Below are positions 17,606-27,325 of a DNA stretch of 64,000 bases, piece by piece. The stretch is taken from NCBI RefSeq assembly GCF_009664365.1, contig NZ_CP044310.1:3545001-3609000 (forward strand). Direction: 5' to 3'. The stretch is from Paenibacillus xylanilyticus (GTDB lineage Bacteria; Bacillota; Bacilli; Paenibacillales; Paenibacillaceae). The position numbers and the translations under genes were made by a program. The notes under the pieces were generated by a model. It was not told the DNA's origin and searched no databases. It saw only the letters and a program-made list of their open reading frames with translations. Positions within the stretch are counted from its first letter, which is position 1. Every line of letters begins with the position of its first letter.

Positions 17606-19579
17606 TCACCATGCCAGCGCTTTTTTGCCGGCTTCCAGGGCAGTTATGATCCGGTCTACATCATATATATTCCCTCTCCATGTTCCGCCGCTGACAGCTT
17701 GCAGCGCAGCCCAAAGCCTGGTATCATCCGGCAAATTTTCATCAGGACGCATATCTGGATGAAAGGTCCTTTGAGCCAGAATGAAAGCTCCTTCTTCGGG
17801 CGAAAACTCCGTATCTCCTTCTCCAATGAAGTTTACGCTGCCCTCCAGCTTGCCCCGATCCACAACGATGTCAATCAAGTCGCCGTTCCGGAGTTTGCCA
17901 ATGGGCCCTCCTGCCAGCGCTTCGGGCCCAACATGGCCAATACATGCTCCGGTTGAAACTCCCGAGAAGCGAGCATCGGTGATGAGCGATACATATTTCC
18001 CAAAAGACAAATGCTTGAGTGCAGAGGTAAGCTGATACGTTTCCTCCATCCCGGTTCCTGAAGGCCCGCGGCCAAGCAGTACAACAACGTCGCCTGCCAT
18101 AACCCCGCCAGTCTTAATGGCACGGATTGCCTCACGTTCAGTTGTAAATACCTTGGCCCGGCCACGATGCCGATACACGCCATGTTCATCCAGCACATCA
18201 GGATCAATCGATGTGGATTTGATGACAGAGCCTTCTGGCGCGATATTCCCGGTTGGAAAGGTCACGGTCGAAGAAATTCCAAGACGCTGCGAGTGCTCTA
18301 AGCTCATGATCACACTGTCCGGATCAATCCCGTCCTTCTCTTCCAATTGCTTGCGTATGAGATGGCGACGTTCTGACGATTCCCACCAGTCCAGCACTTC
18401 ACCCAGTGACGCACCTGTTACTGTAAGTACAGATTCATCCAGCAGGCCAAGCTGTCTAAGGTGAAGCATGACCTCTGGAACACCTCCGGCCTGAAAAACC
18501 CGTATGGTCGGATGGAAGATCGGTCCATTCGGCAGAGCACTAACCAGTCTTGGAACGTTCTTGTTCACCTGTATCCAGTCCTGTACCGTTGGCACAGTTA
18601 AACCCGATGCATGGGCAGCAGCCGGGATGTGAAGAAGCAGATTGGTAGATCCGCCGAACGCGGCATGAACGACCATGGCATTGCGAATGGACGCATCTGT
18701 AACAATGTCTGCCATCTTGATGCCTTGGGACTCCATGTTGATCAGTGCACGCGAAGATTGGCGCGCCATCTCGAACCAGATGGGCTGCCCTGAAGGTGCC
18801 AGAGCGGCATGCGGCACCGTCATGCCCATTGCCTCTGCTACCACCTGGGCGGTTGCCGCGGTCCCTAGAAACTGACAGCCGCCGCCGGGTGTAGCGCAGG
18901 CCCGACATCCTAGCTCCGATGCCATTTCAAGAGAGAGCTCTCCATTTGCGTACCTTGCACCAATGGTTTGAATTTTACCTGCATCCTCCCCATCAGTAGG
19001 CGGAAGCGTAACCCCGCCGGGAACAATAACTCCTGGCAGCTGCGGCATACCTGCAAGTGCGAGCATCATGGCGGGCAATCCCTTATCACAAGTTGCAACG
19101 CCGAGCACGCCTTTTCGCGTGGGGAGGGATCGAATCAATCTGCGGAATACCATCGCGGCATCGTTCCGGTACGGCAGTGAGTCGAACATGCCTGTTGTTC
19201 CTTGAGACCTGCCGTCGCAAGGGTCGCTGACATAGCCAGCAAACGGGATTCCTCCGTGGCTCGAGATTTCTTCCGCGGCAGCTTTCATCAGCAACCCGAC
19301 TTCCCAGTGTCCCGTATGGTAGCCAAGAGCTGCGGGACTGCCATCTTCATTGCGGATACCACCCTGCGTACTTAAGATCAGAAACTGTTTCCCATTCAAT
19401 TCTCCAGGCTTCCAGCCCATTCCGACATTCTGGGACATGCCGAACAAGTCGCCGCTTGGAGCATTCCGCAGCAAATCATCGGTTAAAGGCAGACGTCCTG
19501 TTGCTCCTGGAGCATGCGCAATAATATCATAGCTGCTTGACTCCTTCTCCCCCATAATCGACATTATCTGTTCGTACAT
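17606..19579 (-). CDS. yjhG: D-xylonate dehydratase, YjhG/YagF type
   Basis: A 657-residue IlvD/Edd-family dehydratase, expected to convert D-xylonate to 2-keto-3-deoxy-D-xylonate using an iron-sulfur cluster. Length and sequence follow Escherichia coli YjhG closely: [46 protein letters not shown], and [20 protein letters not shown]. The cluster cysteines are in DPCDG, TCDKG and the [11 protein letters not shown] segment. GGGAGG precedes ATG 19579, and the aldehyde dehydrogenase stop lies 16 bp upstream, so both are co-transcribed. YjhG-type enzymes are better known from Proteobacteria, so the gene may have been acquired. Confidence 0.9.
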   Translation of the reverse strand: MYEQIMSIMGEKESSSYDIIAHAPGATGRLPLTDDLLRNAPSGDLFGMSQNVGMGWKPGELNGKQFLILSTQGGIRNEDGSPAALGYHTGHWEVGLLMKAAAEEISSHGGIPFAGYVSDPCDGRSQGTTGMFDSLPYRNDAAMVFRRLIRSLPTRKGVLGVATCDKGLPAMMLALAGMPQLPGVIVPGGVTLPPTDGEDAGKIQTIGARYANGELSLEMASELGCRACATPGGGCQFLGTAATAQVVAEAMGMTVPHAALAPSGQPIWFEMARQSSRALINMESQGIKMADIVTDASIRNAMVVHAAFGGSTNLLLHIPAAAHASGLTVPTVQDWIQVNKNVPRLVSALPNGPIFHPTIRVFQAGGVPEVMLHLRQLGLLDESVLTVTGASLGEVLDWWESSERRHLIRKQLEEKDGIDPDSVIMSLEHSQRLGISSTVTFPTGNIAPEGSVIKSTSIDPDVLDEHGVYRHRGRAKVFTTEREAIRAIKTGGVMAGDVVVLLGRGPSGTGMEETYQLTSALKHLSFGKYVSLITDARFSGVSTGACIGHVGPEALAGGPIGKLRNGDLIDIVVDRGKLEGSVNFIGEGDTEFSPEEGAFILAQRTFHPDMRPDENLPDDTRLWAALQAVSGGTWRGNIYDVDRIITALEAGKKALAW

Positions 19580-19595
19580 GGTAGCCTCCCACAGT

Positions 19596-21062
19596 TTATG
19601 ACTTCACAAAGACTGTTTTGATCGCCGTAAAAAACTCGATGGCCGCTTGTCCCTGTTCTCTGGAATGCGAGCTTGACATCTTCATTCCACCGAACGGTGC
19701 CTGCAGCTCTACGCCGGCAGTTTCCGCATTAATTCGTACGAGTCCGGCATCCATATCCCGGATGAAGGACAGCATGGCCCCGACGTTTTGTGTATAGATT
19801 GAAGCACTCAAGCCATAATCGCTGTCATTTGCCGACGCGATGGCCTCTTCCAAGGAATCCACCGGAATCAAGGCCAGGACCGGGCCGAATATTTCTTCCC
19901 GGGCAATGGACATGTGTGGTTCAACACCTTCAAAAACCGTCGGCTGTACATAAAATCCTTCTGCGAGCTCAGGATTGTCCGGTCTTTTTCCTCCAGCGAG
20001 CAGTTCGGCACCTTCATCCAGTCCTTTTTGAATGTAACCAAGCACGGTATTCAGCTGGCCTTCACTCGCACATGGACCCATCCAGCTTCCGGAAGACATG
20101 CCGTCCCCAAGACGGATTTCCTGGATTTGTGACAGCAGCTTTTCTTTAAAGGCATCATATACTTTTCGTTCAATAATGACCTTGCTGGTGGCCGTGCATT
20201 TTTGGCCAGTTGATTTCAAGCCGCCGCTGATGGTGGCCTCAACAGCCAAATCCAAATCAGCGTCTGCCGCAATGATAATCGGGTTTTTGCCACCCATTTC
20301 AAGCTGATACTTGGCTCCACGAGCAAGTGCTGCGGCGCCAACTCGCTTCCCGACTTCATTGGAACCTGTGAACGTTATTCCGTTTACATCGGGGTGCTCA
20401 GCAAGTGCAGAACCGATTACCGAGCCTTTTCCGCTCACGAGATTGAGAACACCAGACGGGATGCCGGCTTCCTCGAAGCATTCCAAAACCTTGGCTGCCG
20501 TAACCGCCGTTTCCTGAGCTGGCTTCAATACAACGGTGTTGCCATAGATCAGGGCCGGTGCCGTTTTCCAGATGGGAATAGCCACCGGGAAGTTCCAAGG
20601 TGCAATGACACCTACGACGCCAAGCGGCACACGGGTCGTGAACATTAGTGCCTCCCGATCTGTGGAGGGAATCACATCACCCGTTTTTCGCATGCCTTCC
20701 CCTGCGTAATATCTCAAAATGGCGACGCCGCGCATCGTTTCTCCCTTGGCTTCCGGGAATGTCTTCCCCATTTCTCTGGTCATGGCTTCCGCCACCTCGT
20801 CGGCCCGGCGCTCCAGCACATTAGCAGCTTGAAAAAGATAATTCCCCCGTTCCGCACCCGTTAAGTTCCGCCAGGACTTCGCCGCTTCTTTTGCCGCTGC
20901 CACTGCATTGTTCAGGTCCTCTACACCCGAGGCTGGCACATAACCCACGATTTCTTTGCGATTTGCCGGATTAATGCTCGGTTCCGTCTTTCCGGACGTT
21001 GGTTCTACCCATTCCCCGTTAATAAAATTGTTATAGGTCTGCTCTAACTGAAATGCGCTCAT
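19596..21062 (-). CDS. Aldehyde dehydrogenase, probable alpha-ketoglutarate semialdehyde dehydrogenase
   Basis: A 488-residue NAD(P)-dependent aldehyde dehydrogenase. The motifs are complete: [12 protein letters not shown] for cofactor binding, FTGSNEVG, catalytic Glu in LEMGGKNP, catalytic Cys in [11 protein letters not shown], and [11 protein letters not shown]. In this context it would oxidise 2,5-dioxopentanoate to 2-oxoglutarate, the last step of the Weimberg pathway. Start at 21062 (MSAFQ) is chosen because GGAGG is nine bases upstream; the ATG three codons earlier abuts that site. It sits between the FAH-family dehydratase and yjhG genes. Confidence 0.85.
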   Translation of the reverse strand: MSAFQLEQTYNNFINGEWVEPTSGKTEPSINPANRKEIVGYVPASGVEDLNNAVAAAKEAAKSWRNLTGAERGNYLFQAANVLERRADEVAEAMTREMGKTFPEAKGETMRGVAILRYYAGEGMRKTGDVIPSTDREALMFTTRVPLGVVGVIAPWNFPVAIPIWKTAPALIYGNTVVLKPAQETAVTAAKVLECFEEAGIPSGVLNLVSGKGSVIGSALAEHPDVNGITFTGSNEVGKRVGAAALARGAKYQLEMGGKNPIIIAADADLDLAVEATISGGLKSTGQKCTATSKVIIERKVYDAFKEKLLSQIQEIRLGDGMSSGSWMGPCASEGQLNTVLGYIQKGLDEGAELLAGGKRPDNPELAEGFYVQPTVFEGVEPHMSIAREEIFGPVLALIPVDSLEEAIASANDSDYGLSASIYTQNVGAMLSFIRDMDAGLVRINAETAGVELQAPFGGMKMSSSHSREQGQAAIEFFTAIKTVFVKS

Positions 21063-21083
21063 CGCATTCATCCTCCTTCTAAA

Positions 21084-21959
21084 CTAGTTTGAAATGACAG
21101 GATTGATCAGTGTCCCGATATCACTTATGGATATTTCAATGCGGTCTCCTGGTTCAAGGGTGAAATCATTCGGAGGCACGATGCTGGTGCCTGTCAAAAG
21201 TACTGTACCGTCATACAAATCGTTATCCCTTGCCAAAAAGGAAACCAGTTCATCCAGCTTGCGGTTTAATTCACTCGTACTCGCTTCACTTTTAACAACC
21301 ATTGATTCATCCCGATAGATCTGGCAGACGATGCTGAATTCATAGGGATTCTTCACCGTTTCCGCTAGTCGAATAGCCGGACCTATGGAACAGGAATTGC
21401 GCCATATTTTGGCTTGTGGCAGATACAACGGGTTTTCCCCCTCGATATCGCGGCAGCTCATGTCATTCCCGGCGATGTATCCCACAATGCTGCCATCCGC
21501 GGCAAGCACCAGTCCCAGCTCAGGCTCCGGGATCTGCCAAGTAGAATCGCTGCGCAGCGTGACAGCCTCATTCGGCCCGACAGTCCGGGCTGCAGTGGAT
21601 TTAAAGAAGATCTCCGGTCTCTCTGCATCATAGACCTTATCGTAGAAGGTTTCCGCATCCAACTTTCCATCCGTAGCTTCATAATTCCGCGCTTCCCGGC
21701 TCCGCTGATATGTCACACCTGCTGCCCACACTTCCGGTGCATCTACTGGTGTGATCAGGTGCAGAGAAGTCCAATCATCGGTGAGCTTGTTTACCGGTTT
21801 AAGAGCGCTTTCAATCCATTGAACCGGAGTAACACCCTTCTCCCTCGCCTGATAGATTAAAGTCATAAAATCTGCTTGCGGCAAACGATACGCTTGTTCA
21901 TCATCCGTAACGGCTGCCAACCACTTCTGTTGTCCATCCAAAAATCGAATAATTCTCAT
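21084..21959 (-). CDS. FAH-family 2-keto-3-deoxy-pentonate dehydratase (probable)
   Basis: A 291-residue fumarylacetoacetate-hydrolase-fold protein. Length and layout fit archaeal KdaD-type 2-keto-3-deoxy-arabinonate dehydratases, with VWAAGVTYQRSREAR, PEIFFKSTAARTVGP, metal ligands in IPEPELGLVL, and LTGTSIVPPNDFTLEPGD. The compound made from D-xylonate and D-arabinonate is the same, so this enzyme would yield alpha-ketoglutarate semialdehyde for the next gene product. It is the first gene of the operon and is divergent from an AraC regulator. Assignment rests on context plus fold; other FAH-type hydratases or hydrolases remain possible. Confidence 0.8.
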   Translation of the reverse strand: MRIIRFLDGQQKWLAAVTDDEQAYRLPQADFMTLIYQAREKGVTPVQWIESALKPVNKLTDDWTSLHLITPVDAPEVWAAGVTYQRSREARNYEATDGKLDAETFYDKVYDAERPEIFFKSTAARTVGPNEAVTLRSDSTWQIPEPELGLVLAADGSIVGYIAGNDMSCRDIEGENPLYLPQAKIWRNSCSIGPAIRLAETVKNPYEFSIVCQIYRDESMVVKSEASTSELNRKLDELVSFLARDNDLYDGTVLLTGTSIVPPNDFTLEPGDRIEISISDIGTLINPVISN

Positions 21960-22128
21960 TCCAGCTTGCCCCCTATCTCCCTACCGGGTTGATAACATTA
22001 CCATAGCACCAGCGATGTTTCATGACGATGTACTTATCACTCCGACGACTTACCCTTTTCACGCATTATTTTTCTGTTAAAATAAATCTAATCGTATTTG
22101 GAATACAGAGCGTTACGAGGAGGTAGCT

Positions 22129-23043
22129 GTGACCAAACTTTCAGAAGCCGTATATTTAGGCCGTCTGCCCGATGTTCGCATGTCTTTTCAATTGCTCGGA
22201 CTGCATGCAAGACAAGTAGATTCCAATTGGACGTATCCTTCTCATGAACATTCCATGTATGAAATTCACTGGATGCTCGACGGTGAGATGAACATGGTGG
22301 TCAACGGTCAGTCGTACAGTCAATCGATTGGAGACCTTCTGTTTATCCGTCCGGGTATGACTCACTCCTGCACAGGTGCCGGACCGCAGGGTTTCACATA
22401 CTTTTCCGTTCATTTCAGCGTACACGATACCTCCTTCTGCAGAGAACTCAACCGCTGCAAGGACATTTATTACCCGGCAGATTCGAGCCTGGCTTCGGGA
22501 CTGTCCTCTTCACTCTGTACGTTGTACGATCTGGCTACAGAACACTTATCCATGCCGTTGTCTTCCTCCAAACAGATGAAAGTCCATGCCGCCGTATTCG
22601 AACTGCTCGGTTCCCTGGTTGGCCAGTTATCTCAGAACGCATCCGTTACCTTATCGAGAAAAGAAACCATCGCCCACCAAATTGCCGAGCACATTGAGGA
22701 CTCCGTAAGATATATCCACCTTCATGGTGACGTTCGGGAGAGCGAACGAACTTGGATCCAAGACATCGCGAAGTCGCTGAACATTAGCCCTTCACAGATC
22801 AACCGGATCTTTCGAGAGGTATATGGTACAGCCCCGCGCAAGTTTTTATCAGAAACCCTTCTGAACGAAGCCCAGCGGCTGTTAAAACAAACAGACCTGA
22901 ACATTGACCATATTGCGATGATGCTTGGATACAAGACCAATGCGCATTTCAGCCGTCAATTCAAGCGATGGACGGGCATCACGCCAAGCGAATTTCGCAT
23001 CCATTCCCAGCGGACTGCTGCAGCGGAGCATCTCGGTGATTGA
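22129..23043 (+). CDS. AraC-family regulator of the pentonate operon (probable)
   Basis: A 304-residue regulator with a cupin sensor domain (HEHSMYEIHWMLDGE near residue 40) and a C-terminal double helix-turn-helix (SPSQINRIFREVYG, then IDHIAMMLGYKTNAHFSRQF). It starts with GTG at 22129 behind GAGGAGGT. It is divergent from the dehydratase operon with 169 bp between them, the usual position for an activator. Its inducer is probably a pentonate or a pentose-derived compound; this is inference from context. Confidence 0.88.
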   Translation: MTKLSEAVYLGRLPDVRMSFQLLGLHARQVDSNWTYPSHEHSMYEIHWMLDGEMNMVVNGQSYSQSIGDLLFIRPGMTHSCTGAGPQGFTYFSVHFSVHDTSFCRELNRCKDIYYPADSSLASGLSSSLCTLYDLATEHLSMPLSSSKQMKVHAAVFELLGSLVGQLSQNASVTLSRKETIAHQIAEHIEDSVRYIHLHGDVRESERTWIQDIAKSLNISPSQINRIFREVYGTAPRKFLSETLLNEAQRLLKQTDLNIDHIAMMLGYKTNAHFSRQFKRWTGITPSEFRIHSQRTAAAEHLGD

Positions 23044-23063
23044 AATCCTTTTCCACATGAAAT

Positions 23064-23093
23064 AAGCAGCTGCCGGGTTACCAGCAGCTGCTT
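23064..23093. terminator. Inverted repeat between convergent genes
   Basis: Perfect 10-bp stem AAGCAGCTGC/GCAGCTGCTT with a 10-base loop, placed between the convergent AraC and GH43 genes. T-runs on both sides are short, so termination is likely but not certain. Confidence 0.6.
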
Positions 23094-23130
23094 CGCTGTG
23101 TCTAAGCGGTGTTTCAATCTGAGTTAGCCG

Positions 23131-24552
23131 TTATGCTAATGTAAAAGAAGCCAGGCTCGCGCCTCCTGCTCCCCTGTAAGTCAAATACAAAGCCTGCCTG
23201 CCGTCTGGAACGGTAATGTCCGCCGTATATTTTTTCCATTCATTTGTAAAATGTACCGGGATTGTTCCCAGAACAGGACCGTCCCATGCGGTTTTAATCT
23301 CAAATTCTCCATTGCAATATCCCCGGACCTTTACCGTGACCTGGCGAATCCCATCACAATTGAAATACTTAAATCCTGCTGTGGCTGAATCCACCATATT
23401 GGCAATATATCCGACCTCTTCATCACCGTCTCGTCCATCCTGGGTAATCTTCGGAAAACGGCTGTCCAGCCAAGCGCCTCCTCCAAAACCACCGGTATAC
23501 ATTTGATCATCTTTTGCGAAAAGATTACATGCAATGTATGCGGGATATTCCCCTTTTCCTACAAGTGGGCCTCCATTCACGCCGCAGGAAGTCATTTCTA
23601 CCTGAGATATCATTCCATGCTCGTCAAAAGAGATGCGTTCAATGCAGCCCTGACGGTTAAATGCGTCCCCATTGGTATGGCGGTGATAGAATATGTACCA
23701 GTCTCCCTTGATCTCAACAATGCTGCCGTGATTGTTACCGCCATAATACATCGGCTTGTCAGCTGGTTTATAGGAATCAATATGTAGATCGCAGTTGCTT
23801 ATGATTACACCCTGATATTCAAACTCTTTGTTAGGAAATTGACTGGTCGCATAACATAATTCGTGCATGACAATGGAGGAGTAAACCAAGTAGTAGGTAT
23901 CCCCTCTTTTCCGGATGGAAGGAGCCTCGAAAAATTCATGTCCTTCGAATCCGCTGCCTTCGCTGTATGGCTGACTCGGCGCTATGAATACGGGCTCATC
24001 CACAATCGTAAGCATGTCCGGTCCAAGCACCGTCGCCATCGCACCGTGTCTCGATCGATCTCCGTGCCCACAGAATCCGGTATATAGATACGTACGCTCT
24101 CCTTCGGTCAGCACGCCTGGATCGAATTGGGGCTCGTCCCCTTCTCTTTCCCCCAGGCGAGTGCCATCTGTATATTTCACGTATCCGTAGAATTCAAACT
24201 TGCCTGCAGGAGTATCGCATACAGCCACTGAAACAACTGGCACTTTATCCAGCACATAATATAGATAATATCGTCCATCAGGACCAAGCGTAACGTCTGG
24301 GGCGTAAAGGCACATACTGCCGTCCGGGTTAAGCGGATCATCTGCCTTTTGGTAGATTACACCTTCATTGCGCCAATTCCCGAGGTCGTCCACAGGCGCG
24401 GACCAACATACGTAGTCGTTTAGACAGAAGACATGTCCGTTAAACCGGTCATGCGAACCGTACACATAAACTCTATCCTCAAATACATAAGGTTCACCAT
24501 CAGGGACGTACTCCCAGGATGGAAGATATGGATTTAACCCCTGTTTTTTCAT
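23131..24552 (-). CDS. GH43 glycosidase with C-terminal CBM-like domain
   Basis: A 473-residue family 43 glycoside hydrolase lacking a signal peptide. The five-bladed propeller begins GLNPYLPSWEYVPDGEPY, with further blades at YAPDVTLGPDGRYYLYY and a probable acid residue in HEFFEAPSIRKR. Residues about 350-473 form a beta-sandwich resembling CBM6. Activity is probably arabinofuranosidase or xylosidase on imported arabinoxylan fragments; subfamily not determined. ATG 24552 follows GAGGAG with suitable spacing. It is divergent from an AraC gene with a 109-bp shared upstream region. Confidence 0.85.
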   Translation of the reverse strand: MKKQGLNPYLPSWEYVPDGEPYVFEDRVYVYGSHDRFNGHVFCLNDYVCWSAPVDDLGNWRNEGVIYQKADDPLNPDGSMCLYAPDVTLGPDGRYYLYYVLDKVPVVSVAVCDTPAGKFEFYGYVKYTDGTRLGEREGDEPQFDPGVLTEGERTYLYTGFCGHGDRSRHGAMATVLGPDMLTIVDEPVFIAPSQPYSEGSGFEGHEFFEAPSIRKRGDTYYLVYSSIVMHELCYATSQFPNKEFEYQGVIISNCDLHIDSYKPADKPMYYGGNNHGSIVEIKGDWYIFYHRHTNGDAFNRQGCIERISFDEHGMISQVEMTSCGVNGGPLVGKGEYPAYIACNLFAKDDQMYTGGFGGGAWLDSRFPKITQDGRDGDEEVGYIANMVDSATAGFKYFNCDGIRQVTVKVRGYCNGEFEIKTAWDGPVLGTIPVHFTNEWKKYTADITVPDGRQALYLTYRGAGGASLASFTLA

Positions 24553-24661
24553 AAAAGCTACACTCCTCGTCAAAATAATTAAGCAATATGAATCAAAAAC
24601 GAATTCGGTATAATAGAAAAATAGCCCGTCTGACAAACTTACATGATATAGGTGAAAATCA

Positions 24662-25468
24662 ATGACAAATATATTTTACGTTGAATATGACGCAGCACAT
24701 CATAGCAATTTTGTTTTTGATATTCCCCAAGGACATCCCTGCTGGCTTTTGGTCATTACACAGACTCCCGCTCAGTTCTGGGTAGATGGAAAACTCAAGG
24801 AATACCCTCCTCATTGTGCTGTTCTTTTCGAGCCCCATCAAAAAATTTACTACCGAGCTTCCGCAGGGAATTATATTAATGACTGGATCCGCTTTGAAAG
24901 CGATGAACCTTACGTAACCGAAACCTCACTTCCCTATGGCAAGCCTTTTCCTTTGGATGATCCTGAATATTGCCACAAGCTGTTCCAGCTGCTCGTCGTA
25001 GAGAATTCATTCAATAAGGACTACAGAGAATCCTCCATTGATTGTCTGCTCCGAACCCTGTTCAACAAGCTGCTGGAGTCTTACTTCCAAGAGGAAATTA
25101 GTCCTCAGCACTACAACCTTTTAAAGCTGCGTGCGGCCATTCATAACAATCCAAGTCACCCCTGGACCATATCGGAAATGGCTAAAATTATTAGCATCAG
25201 TCCGGGATACCTGCAGTTGATTTACAAAAAATTGTTTGGCCTCTCGTGCATGGATGATGTTATTCACAGCCGGATTCGCCTAGCCAAAGAATATCTCAGG
25301 CATGATCAGTATACGGTTGCGGAGATTGCAGACCGGTGCGGTTACCGCAATGTGGAGCATTTTTGCAGACAGTTCAAACAAATGACCGGTTCATCACCCA
25401 AGAAATTCCACAAACGCGCGAGTAACTTCACTCCCGGCCCAGCAGATTCCGAAAAGGTTATCCTTTGA
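24662..25468 (+). CDS. AraC-family regulator
   Basis: A 268-residue regulator with an N-terminal cupin-like ligand domain (about 1-110) and a C-terminal AraC DNA-binding domain (WTISEMAKIISISPGYLQLIY, then VAEIADRCGYRNVEHFCRQF). It sits between the divergent GH43 gene and a convergent sugar importer operon, and probably activates one or both in response to an arabinoxylan-derived sugar. Its last 11 bp overlap the end of the importer permease gene on the other strand. Confidence 0.87.
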   Translation: MTNIFYVEYDAAHHSNFVFDIPQGHPCWLLVITQTPAQFWVDGKLKEYPPHCAVLFEPHQKIYYRASAGNYINDWIRFESDEPYVTETSLPYGKPFPLDDPEYCHKLFQLLVVENSFNKDYRESSIDCLLRTLFNKLLESYFQEEISPQHYNLLKLRAAIHNNPSHPWTISEMAKIISISPGYLQLIYKKLFGLSCMDDVIHSRIRLAKEYLRHDQYTVAEIADRCGYRNVEHFCRQFKQMTGSSPKKFHKRASNFTPGPADSEKVIL

Positions 25469-26315
25469 TTCCGGTCATTGTAATCCCCTGAATAAAATAT
25501 CTCTGTCCGATGAAGAAGAGGATTAGCACAGGAATAACGGTAATTAAAGAAACAGCCATCAGCATCTGTATTTGGGAGGAGCCAAAAGAATTCTGGAAGA
25601 ACTGCAAACCGATAGCGAGTGTAAAATTCTGATCGCTGTTCAGATAAATCAGCGGAGACATGTAATCATTCCAGTGAAAGGTAATCGACATGAGACCGAC
25701 CGTAATCAAAGCCGGTTTGATTGCAGGCAGCAGTATTTTGTAATAAATCTGAAATGCATTGGCACCGTCGATATATGCGGCTTCATCCAAATCTTTCGGA
25801 ATCGTTTTGAAGAATTGCCGCAGCAGGAAAATGTTAAACGCACCTCCCCCAAAAAAGGACGGAACGATAAGAGGCATTAAGGTATCGAGCCAACCAAGCT
25901 TGGTGAACAAGAGGTACGTAGGAACGAGAGTGACCTGACTGGGGAGCATCATCGTAGCAAGCACGACCGTAAATAACAATCCGCTGTATCGAGATTTAAA
26001 CCGTGCAAAGCCATAGGCTACGAATGAAGCGGAAAGAACCGTTCCAATTGTCGCAAGTCCTGTTACAATTAAGGTATTCCATGTATAACGGGTGAAATCC
26101 GCGTATTGCCAGCCCTGAATGAAGTTATCCCAAGTAAACGTTTCCGGGATGATTTTGGGAGGCAGCGTATAGGCTTCCGAAGGGATTTTAAAGGCGGTTG
26201 AAAGCATCCATATAAACGGAAAAATAAACACGACTGCAATGATCGTCAATATCACATAACTCAGGCTGACTTTAATCCGGGCGCTGTTTTTTTTACTTTT
26301 GTAATAAGCCTCCAT
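25458..26315 (-). CDS. CUT1 sugar importer permease, MalG type
   Basis: A 285-residue inner-membrane permease with about six helices and the EAA loop EAAYIDGANAFQIYYKILLP near residue 185 that docks the ATPase (usually a shared MsmX/MsmK protein encoded elsewhere). The C-terminal FIQGITMTGIKG is typical of MalG-type subunits. GGGAGG precedes ATG 26315. It is last of a three-gene operon with its partner permease and lipoprotein, in the hemicellulose region, so an oligosaccharide from arabinoxylan is the likely cargo. Confidence 0.92.
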   Translation of the reverse strand: MEAYYKSKKNSARIKVSLSYVILTIIAVVFIFPFIWMLSTAFKIPSEAYTLPPKIIPETFTWDNFIQGWQYADFTRYTWNTLIVTGLATIGTVLSASFVAYGFARFKSRYSGLLFTVVLATMMLPSQVTLVPTYLLFTKLGWLDTLMPLIVPSFFGGGAFNIFLLRQFFKTIPKDLDEAAYIDGANAFQIYYKILLPAIKPALITVGLMSITFHWNDYMSPLIYLNSDQNFTLAIGLQFFQNSFGSSQIQMLMAVSLITVIPVLILFFIGQRYFIQGITMTGIKG

Positions 26316-26333
26316 GGTTGCACCTCCCCAATT

Positions 26334-27227
26334 TTAGTTATCGTAATAAACCCAGTGTCGGGAAGTCCGGTTTACGATGAGTGTGATGATCATAATAACG
26401 ACGAACAATAACCAGGCCAGCGTTGACGCATAACCCATTTCGTTGTATTTAAATCCGCTGTTATAAATATGCATCATGTACGTGTAGGTGGAGTAGCTGG
26501 GGCCACCCTCGGTTAGAATGTAAGGCTGCATAAAGATCTGGAAACCACCAATGATCCCCATAACCAGATTAAAATAAAGCGTTGGCGTGATCAGGGGCAG
26601 GGTAATCTGTGTAATTTTAACGAAACTGCTCGCTCCATCAATCTCAGCGCTCTCATATAAGGCTTCCGGAATATCCTGCAGCCCCGCCAGTGTAATGATG
26701 ATGGAATTCCCGATGGTCCAGATCCCCATAATAATAATCGCCGGCATGGCCCATTTCGTATCGCTTAACCAGTTAGGACCGGTAATACCGAACAGAGAAA
26801 GGAAATAGTTGATAAAACCAAACTGGGCATTAAAAATCCAGCCCCAAAGCAAGGTAACCGCAACCCCTGATGTGATATACGGGATATAGAAGCTGGTCCT
26901 GAAAAAACCAACTCCCTTTATTTTTTGATTGAGCAGAAGAGCAATCAGAAACGACAGGAGTAAACTGGCCGGAACAGAAACCAACACAAAATATAATGTG
27001 TTTAACAAAGAACGGTAAAAAAGCGGATCCTGTGTAAAGGCCCTGACGATATTATCGAAGCCGATAAATTGGCCTGATCCGGTCATATCCATATCGGTGA
27101 AAACCAAAAAGATAGAATAACCCATTGGATATAAGGTGAATATGAGAAATCCTAAAAGCCATGGCGAGATAAAAAGGAAGAATTGTTTCTCCTCCCTGTT
27201 TGCAATGCGGTTATTTCGCGCCTTCAT
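26334..27227 (-). CDS. CUT1 sugar importer permease, MalF type
   Basis: A 297-residue permease with six predicted helices. It begins with a short basic tail then FLFISPWLLGFLIFTLYPMG, as in UgpA/MalF-type subunits, and the EAA loop reads ESAEIDGASSFVKITQITLP. It is 18 bp upstream of the MalG-type gene and downstream of the lipoprotein gene, forming a standard importer lacking its own ATPase gene. Confidence 0.92.
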   Translation of the reverse strand: MKARNNRIANREEKQFFLFISPWLLGFLIFTLYPMGYSIFLVFTDMDMTGSGQFIGFDNIVRAFTQDPLFYRSLLNTLYFVLVSVPASLLLSFLIALLLNQKIKGVGFFRTSFYIPYITSGVAVTLLWGWIFNAQFGFINYFLSLFGITGPNWLSDTKWAMPAIIIMGIWTIGNSIIITLAGLQDIPEALYESAEIDGASSFVKITQITLPLITPTLYFNLVMGIIGGFQIFMQPYILTEGGPSYSTYTYMMHIYNSGFKYNEMGYASTLAWLLFVVIMIITLIVNRTSRHWVYYDN

Positions 27228-27325
27228 TCTTTCGCCTCCAAAGCTGCCTCCTATCGAGACCGGATTAGGATAGAAGGGGGAAGATCGCTCCCCCCCCTCG
27301 TTGTAACCAGGTGTTCATTATTCGT

